Below are positions 59,144-64,000 of a stretch of DNA of 64,000 bases, in pieces. Under the pieces are notes generated by a model. The model was not told where the DNA came from. It was given only the letters and a program-made list of their open reading frames with translations, and searched no databases. This DNA is from Adiantum capillus-veneris (Eukaryota > Streptophyta > Polypodiopsida > Polypodiales > Pteridaceae). The position numbers and the translations under genes were made by a program. The stretch is from positions 135,108,108 to 135,172,107 of the forward strand of contig CM043955.1 in assembly GCA_014529385.2 (NCBI GenBank). Reading direction: 5' to 3'. Position 1 is the stretch's first letter, and every line of letters begins with the position of its first letter.

Positions 59144-60478
59144 CACTAGAATGGTAACCTAACAGGACATAAAAGTGTCCTTTCAGGGTTTTGGGAAAAA
59201 AATCCAAAACCATAGTAGATCCACTCATTTTGAAAAATCCTTTCATGAGCTTATAGTTCAATAATTACTACATATGGAAAAAATGTGAAACTTGTAATTT
59301 TTCTCATCCCTTGGTCACTACAAGCCTCCAAAGTTGATGGACCAGTGCATTTTGCCCAAAACAGCAATTTCTTACGGTTGATTGCATATAAATAAGAGTG
59401 GAGATTTTTGTAGGACATGAGATAAAATGCCCTGTTAACTTCAATGGGTTGGGACCAAAACATATGGTTGCTTTTACCTCACTAATTTTTTTTTGGGCAA
59501 AAAAAAAGGTACAAAAAAGTTGCATTTTTGCCATTCTGCGGACCTATCATCAAAGTTTCTATAGTTACGCTCAATACAAATACTATATACATGTTTTCTT
59601 AGTTCCTTTGGGCCTCTAGATTCAAAAGGAGCCATGGCGCATGTCAAAAGGATAATGGATCTCTTACAATTGGAACCTTGGGGGCAATGATAAAGTGCTA
59701 AATATAGCAAACATGAAAAAATTGGGTTTAGCATTATGACCTCTAGAAACCCATAGAAACTACTCAATATCTAGCCAAGTTTGTAGTCTATGATTAGATA
59801 TGGTTACTACCTACAAAATACACACAATTGGCCTAAGAAACTAGCAATATTGAGGAAGTTATACTTGCTACTCTAAAATGTATCGTATTCTTCAGCAATC
59901 AAAATACTCAACCATCATCATATACTATGCTATATAGCATATTAGGTCCCCCAAAACTCAAGGAAGATTAGCTTCATGTTATACATTACACTTACACAAT
60001 CAAAATTGAATTTGGATATCAAGAAAGCCACCAAAAAAATCATAAAAGTGCTAATTTTGGCCAAAAAACAGGATAATGCAATTCTTGTAAATTGTTCATA
60101 ACTTTCAATTTTAACACTTAGCTCTCCCTACAAGCATGAAAACATGTTGAGAACTATGAAGGCCTAACCTCTAGCCATCTAAACCTCACAAACATGAAGT
60201 TTAGAGTGGTATAGTTGCCAAAAATTGAAAAAAGCCAAAAACAGGACCCGTTTTTTCACATAGTTTAGGTTCAAAAATGTTGTGCAAGAGTAAGGTTAAT
60301 GGTGAGATTGATACTCAAAAAAAAATGCTAAGTTTTTTTCAGCTCATAAGGCAACTTTGTGGATATATAGCACCTAGAAATTCATTTTCATACTCTTCAA
60401 ATAATTCAAGCAAAATGGTCACTTAACAGGACACAAAAGTGTCCAAGGACATAAAAGTGTCCTGTTACCATTCTAGTG
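59144..60478. mobile_element. 1335-bp terminal-inverted-repeat element, TSD TTAG
   Basis: Left end CACTAGAATGGTAAC, right end GTTACCATTCTAGTG, a perfect 15-bp inverted repeat, followed inward by AACAGGACA-type sequence on both sides. A small hairpin word AGGACATAAAAGTGTCCT occurs once near the left end and once, beside a variant, near the right. TTAG flanks both sides (59140-59143, 60479-60482). The homologous site in unit R2 near 56965 is uninterrupted. No transposase frame is seen. The CACTA start recalls CACTA elements, but those make 3-bp duplications, so the superfamily is open. Confidence 0.88.
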
Positions 60479-60639
60479 TTAGTTTGTGAATTGCGTTGGT
60501 GCTACCTAGGGTAAAGGGGCCAATAGTGATCCACCCCCCAAAAGGAACACTGACTACAACCCATGACTACAACCCAATAATAGTACACTTTTCACCTAAA
60601 GTAGCACAAAGAACTTCGACAAGAATTGGCTAGCTATTT

Positions 60640-61252
60640 CAAATTGCAACGGTTTTATTGGATGGGAAGTGGGTTCAGGCCTTGGTGGAAGCTTGGGCCC
60701 ACTATTGGCCCATGTGAATCTTCATTTTCACCCCCACTTTTTGTTACACATGTTTCCATAAATGCAGCCATAGATTTCAGTCACAGATTTCGATGCACAT
60801 AAAACCAAATATTTCTCGAAGCCCTTGAAAAGCGTTTCAAATGAGATATTGAGCACTGAAAATTGAACTATGAGGCAAAAGATCTCATTTCCTTAGGTGG
60901 CCCACTATTGGCCACTTTCCCCTACTAGCTATGATTGTTGAGCATATCATTGAGCGTCATAACATGCACCTGTAGAGCATATCCTTGCACGTCTACAAAT
61001 GGCCCACTACATCCTATTCATCATTTATGGATGTAACCAACTTCCGATTCCACAGCAGTAGAGCATCAATTTTATTTTCAGAGTATTTCAAGATTAGAAC
61101 TTGTTCCCATAGTTAAATCGAAGCTCAAAGCCACCTTGCTTCTCAAGGGCTACCTCCACACCAAGGGCCTTCCACCATTACAAGGAGCCCCATTTCCATG
61201 CTACAATCTTAGTCCTTATTCAATCCAAGCAAAAATACCTTATGAAATGTAT
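60640..61252 (+). repeat. LTR-like array unit R4, truncated
   Basis: Matches R1 from TTTTATTGGATGGGAAGTGG to TACCTTATGAAATGTATG, then stops abruptly. Confidence 0.8.
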
Positions 61253-63524
61253 GTGTAAGGTCTTTGGCACCCTTGTAGAGGGGATTCCCATGTAAAGTAT
61301 TAATATTAGGCCATTTTAATCATAAATAGAAGATTCTATTTTGACAAATTTTCCACCTTTGATGTACTAATGATGAATATATTGATGTAAGATTTTCAAA
61401 TATAGTAAGTTTTAAGATGCTTACACTCCCCTACTCGTGACTGTCTCATCTAAATCTACCTCGTCCTAAATTTCCACAAAATAGTTGTCTGCTCCAAAAA
61501 CTGCTAAATATAGGAGGTGTCTGCACTTGATACCTTAGCTTGTCATCCTCAATCTTGTCTTTTTATATCAACTTTCAAAATTAAATTTTGATGAGCTAAG
61601 CTCTCTCTAGACAATTAATTTTCATCCTAGTGTTAATAAATTAATTCCTAAGTCTAAGGTATGTATATGTATGCATGTGCATGGGCATGTATGTCCATGG
61701 ATGCCCATAAATGACCCATATCCATGGATCCATCTTGTAATGGAATTGACATTTTATTGTTCTGTGCAGCTGATAGGTGGAAAAGGCTAAGGGTTATGCG
61801 AAAGGATATTATATTTTATGTAGATTTGATTATTCAAGTGCTCTTTATGAGCTTTGGCCATTTATGTCTGGCCGACAAGTTTGTACTCACATTGACCATT
61901 CAAGAAATCTACAAATCAAAGACGTGCAAAAGGGAAATGGTCACTCTTGCCCGCGGGGAGATTACACCCAGCATTTGTGTCATTCTTCTCCTCCCTCACT
62001 TCTCCTCTCGCCGTGCCGTCATAGCACTCCGCTCTAGGAGGTGCTCTCTCGCTCTATCTCGTTCTTTGTCTCTCTTTGCTTACATTTAGCTCAACTATGG
62101 CTTTGTGCGAGTCGTCATGTATGCAGATTTGTTTGTTTATGGCTTGCAGCATGTTATTTTGGTACTTTTGCAGGGTTTTCCACGCATCCCAAAACGTGTC
62201 CTCTTGGGGGCCATATCTCACTACTTTGGGTTAGAAAAACTCTGAAGAAAGAAGGCTAAAATATGGTACAAATGCCTATTGGAGGGGGGACCGGCTCCAC
62301 ATAAATCCGGTCCTCAACTATTGTCATCTTCTCTAAACTCTCTCTCTTGTAAAAGTATTATTCATGCCAAGTTAACTAAATGCTATAATTTGTTACTACC
62401 ATCAATTAAGTTCACCCACTATGCTGTCAAAGTAATTTCCCTAAAGTACTTTCTCTAATTTCCACTACTTTCAAAGTTAATAGGCCATTTCCATTATAGA
62501 TGTTGTGTTGTCTGTCATGACCAATCAAAGTGAGATTAGTATTTGTTCAACATAGCTTGAGTAAATTACATGCGGCCGTACATTTCACTCGTACACTCAT
62601 TCTTAACAATTTTAAAAATTAATTGGATCGTTGACCTTCTGATTTCAAGTATGCATTGAGAAACAAATGATGGTATAATAAATGGTGTTTACAAGAACAG
62701 GATTTCAACTAGTATGAGAGTTATATTGTTAAACACATGAGTTAAAGTACTACACGAGCCTCACGCTCACCACACACATACTAGGTACGTACATAATTCG
62801 ATGCACAATATCCTTATGGTGTGTTTTGATTGCAAATTCATGATTATGATACTCGTTATGCACTCAATTGTCTTGACATACAAGAGTCTCTTGTTCAAAT
62901 TTGCACTAAAAATTGTGAGAAAGGAAGATAAAAATCAATTATCATTTACTTGTGGTAAGTGAAGTGCTTAGCTTAAACTTAGTATGCATTAAGCTTCTGA
63001 AGTTGTATTATGGTCATCCACAAATGCAAGGGAGTGAGAATATTGCATGGGTTATAGAGTATGTGTATCATAAGACTATGACATAATTAATCAAAGCATA
63101 TGTTGGAGTAATGTATGTCATAACCATAAATTGTTGGTATTGAATCACTTAAAATCAGTTACCTTACTTCCATTGGGTTCTTTATACTTTAGCTTGCAAC
63201 TTCTTATGTTAAGCTAAGTATCTAGTAGTCCCAAATATACGTGCCCCTGGAAGCTATGGGAAAAAAGGTATTTGGTTTTTTTCTCTTTTGGAACGTGATT
63301 ATTAGGGACGTATAAAATTCTTGTATTAGTTCATGCTTTCCTTGCGAGACAGGGCGAGGAACCCTCTTCAATGATTCAGACACAAGTTACTTAGCGATGA
63401 GAGACTGTCCATTGGAAATCAATTTCTTCTTGACTATGTTTTCTAAAGCGATTAGGACCTAGGACCTGTCAGGTACCCTCCTATTGCCAAATGGATATGG
63501 TAACGCGGTGCCGGACCTCACACA
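61253..63524. other. No gene recognised
   Basis: AT-rich DNA. A hairpin (GGACCGG...CCGGTCC, 62288-62313) follows a G6 run. An open stretch at 61724-62089 begins just before GTGCAG but shows no family. The last 200 bp are probably part of an LTR. Confidence 0.4.
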
Positions 63525-63983
63525 TGGTATTAGAGCTTAGGTTAGGAAACTAGAAAATTTAATATTGTTTGAAAATTTGGAAAAATGAATTGGAGACTTA
63601 AGTTTGAGAACTTACCAGCATCGATGTTTTAGGAAGATGTCGAGGCTGAGTATCGCTAGTTCAAAACCTTTGAGATAATGTATTTTGAGGCTTGTCACTC
63701 TTCAAATTTTGCTTTTCGATGCAACATGATGAAGATTTTGATGAAGGCTTTCTCTCCTCCATCAACAAGAATCCAAAGGGGACGAGAACTTGCGTGGGGA
63801 TGCGACGGTGGCATCTTTTACGTCAATGTGAAGAAGCTCAAATGCCTCTCTTTTTATCTAAAGAAGCTTCGGTGGGGGGAAGAGGTGCGAGTTATCCAGA
63901 TTTACTACTTTCTAGTACTGTTAGAGATGACTACACTGTTATCTCTGAAGATGGCACTGACATGTGTTAAGTATGGAGCTTGA
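63525..63983 (+). mobile_element. Primer site and possible gag start of another LTR element
   Basis: TGGTATTAGAGC (63525-63536), one mismatch from the initiator-Met site, follows CCTCACA. A frame from 63583 reads MNWRLKFENLPASMF and, after stops, EDVEAEYR and FKTFEIMYFEA. A different frame carries QMPLFLSKEASVGG. The element would continue beyond the window. Confidence 0.45.
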
Positions 63984-64000
63984 TTTACCCCTTGTAATTT

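Larger units (their letters stand above)
57114..60639 (+). repeat. LTR-like array unit R3, split by an inverted-repeat element
   Basis: Begins near CCACTACACCTTATTCG. TATA CTATAAAAGAAGCC is near 58118. The LTR-like part ends near 58345 (CTTAACA), followed by TGGTATCAGAGC at 58348-58359, a perfect initiator-Met primer site. The internal part (58360-60639) is interrupted at 59144-60478. It lacks about 350 bp present at the start of R1 and R4. Confidence 0.82.

Overview
The window comes from a repeat-dominated nuclear genome of a land plant. The grounds are plant-type Ty1/copia and chromodomain Ty3/gypsy retroelements, initiator-Met primer sites (TGGTATCAGAGC), plant telomere-like AAACCCTAA motifs inside LTRs, and many long GA/CT microsatellites. 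A large-genome lineage such as a fern is plausible, but no sequence feature here proves the clade. Nearly everything recognisable is mobile DNA in several stages of decay. One short ORF (41988-42347) is the only good candidate for a host protein gene.

Layout. 1-3700: microsatellites and a LINE remnant on the minus strand. 3730-4929: a Penelope-like reverse transcriptase frame with one stop. 4930-11636: mostly unrecognised DNA with a solo LTR (6869-7975), a purine tract and CT tracts. 11637-15573: two chromovirus LTR-gag halves facing each other tail to tail, one of them hit by a second solo LTR (12857-14047). 15574-17450: an antisense Ty1/copia pol fragment cut by the chromovirus LTR. 17816-34208: a short non-autonomous LTR element on the minus strand, split by a nearly full chromovirus (17900-24914) and by a gag-only LTR element (27315-33770). 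36204-37906: a second copy of the outer non-autonomous family. 38254-39563: two inverted LTRs of the chromovirus superfamily. 39564-43500: low-copy-looking DNA with the small membrane-protein ORF and tRNA-like SINE signals. 43494-47879: a decayed antisense Ty1/copia element carrying a small inverted-repeat insertion with a TA duplication (47282-47749). 47880-61252: a head-to-tail array of a non-coding LTR-like unit, interrupted by a young Ty1/copia element (50765-55712) and by a 1.3-kb inverted-repeat transposon (59144-60478). 61253-64000: unrecognised DNA ending in the primer site and possible gag start of another LTR element.

Insertion order can be read directly because several insertions are bounded by target duplications and have an uninterrupted paralogous site in the same window. 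Retroelement proteins would act together as usual (gag particle, protease, reverse transcriptase/RNase H, integrase), but every pol copy here is interrupted; the element at 50765-55712 is closest to intact, with two TAG stops in one otherwise open frame. The most unusual items are the Penelope-like frame, the two inverted-repeat elements, the conserved GGCGCC-containing block shared by diverged LTRs, and the telomere-box and GA/CT tracts built into LTRs.
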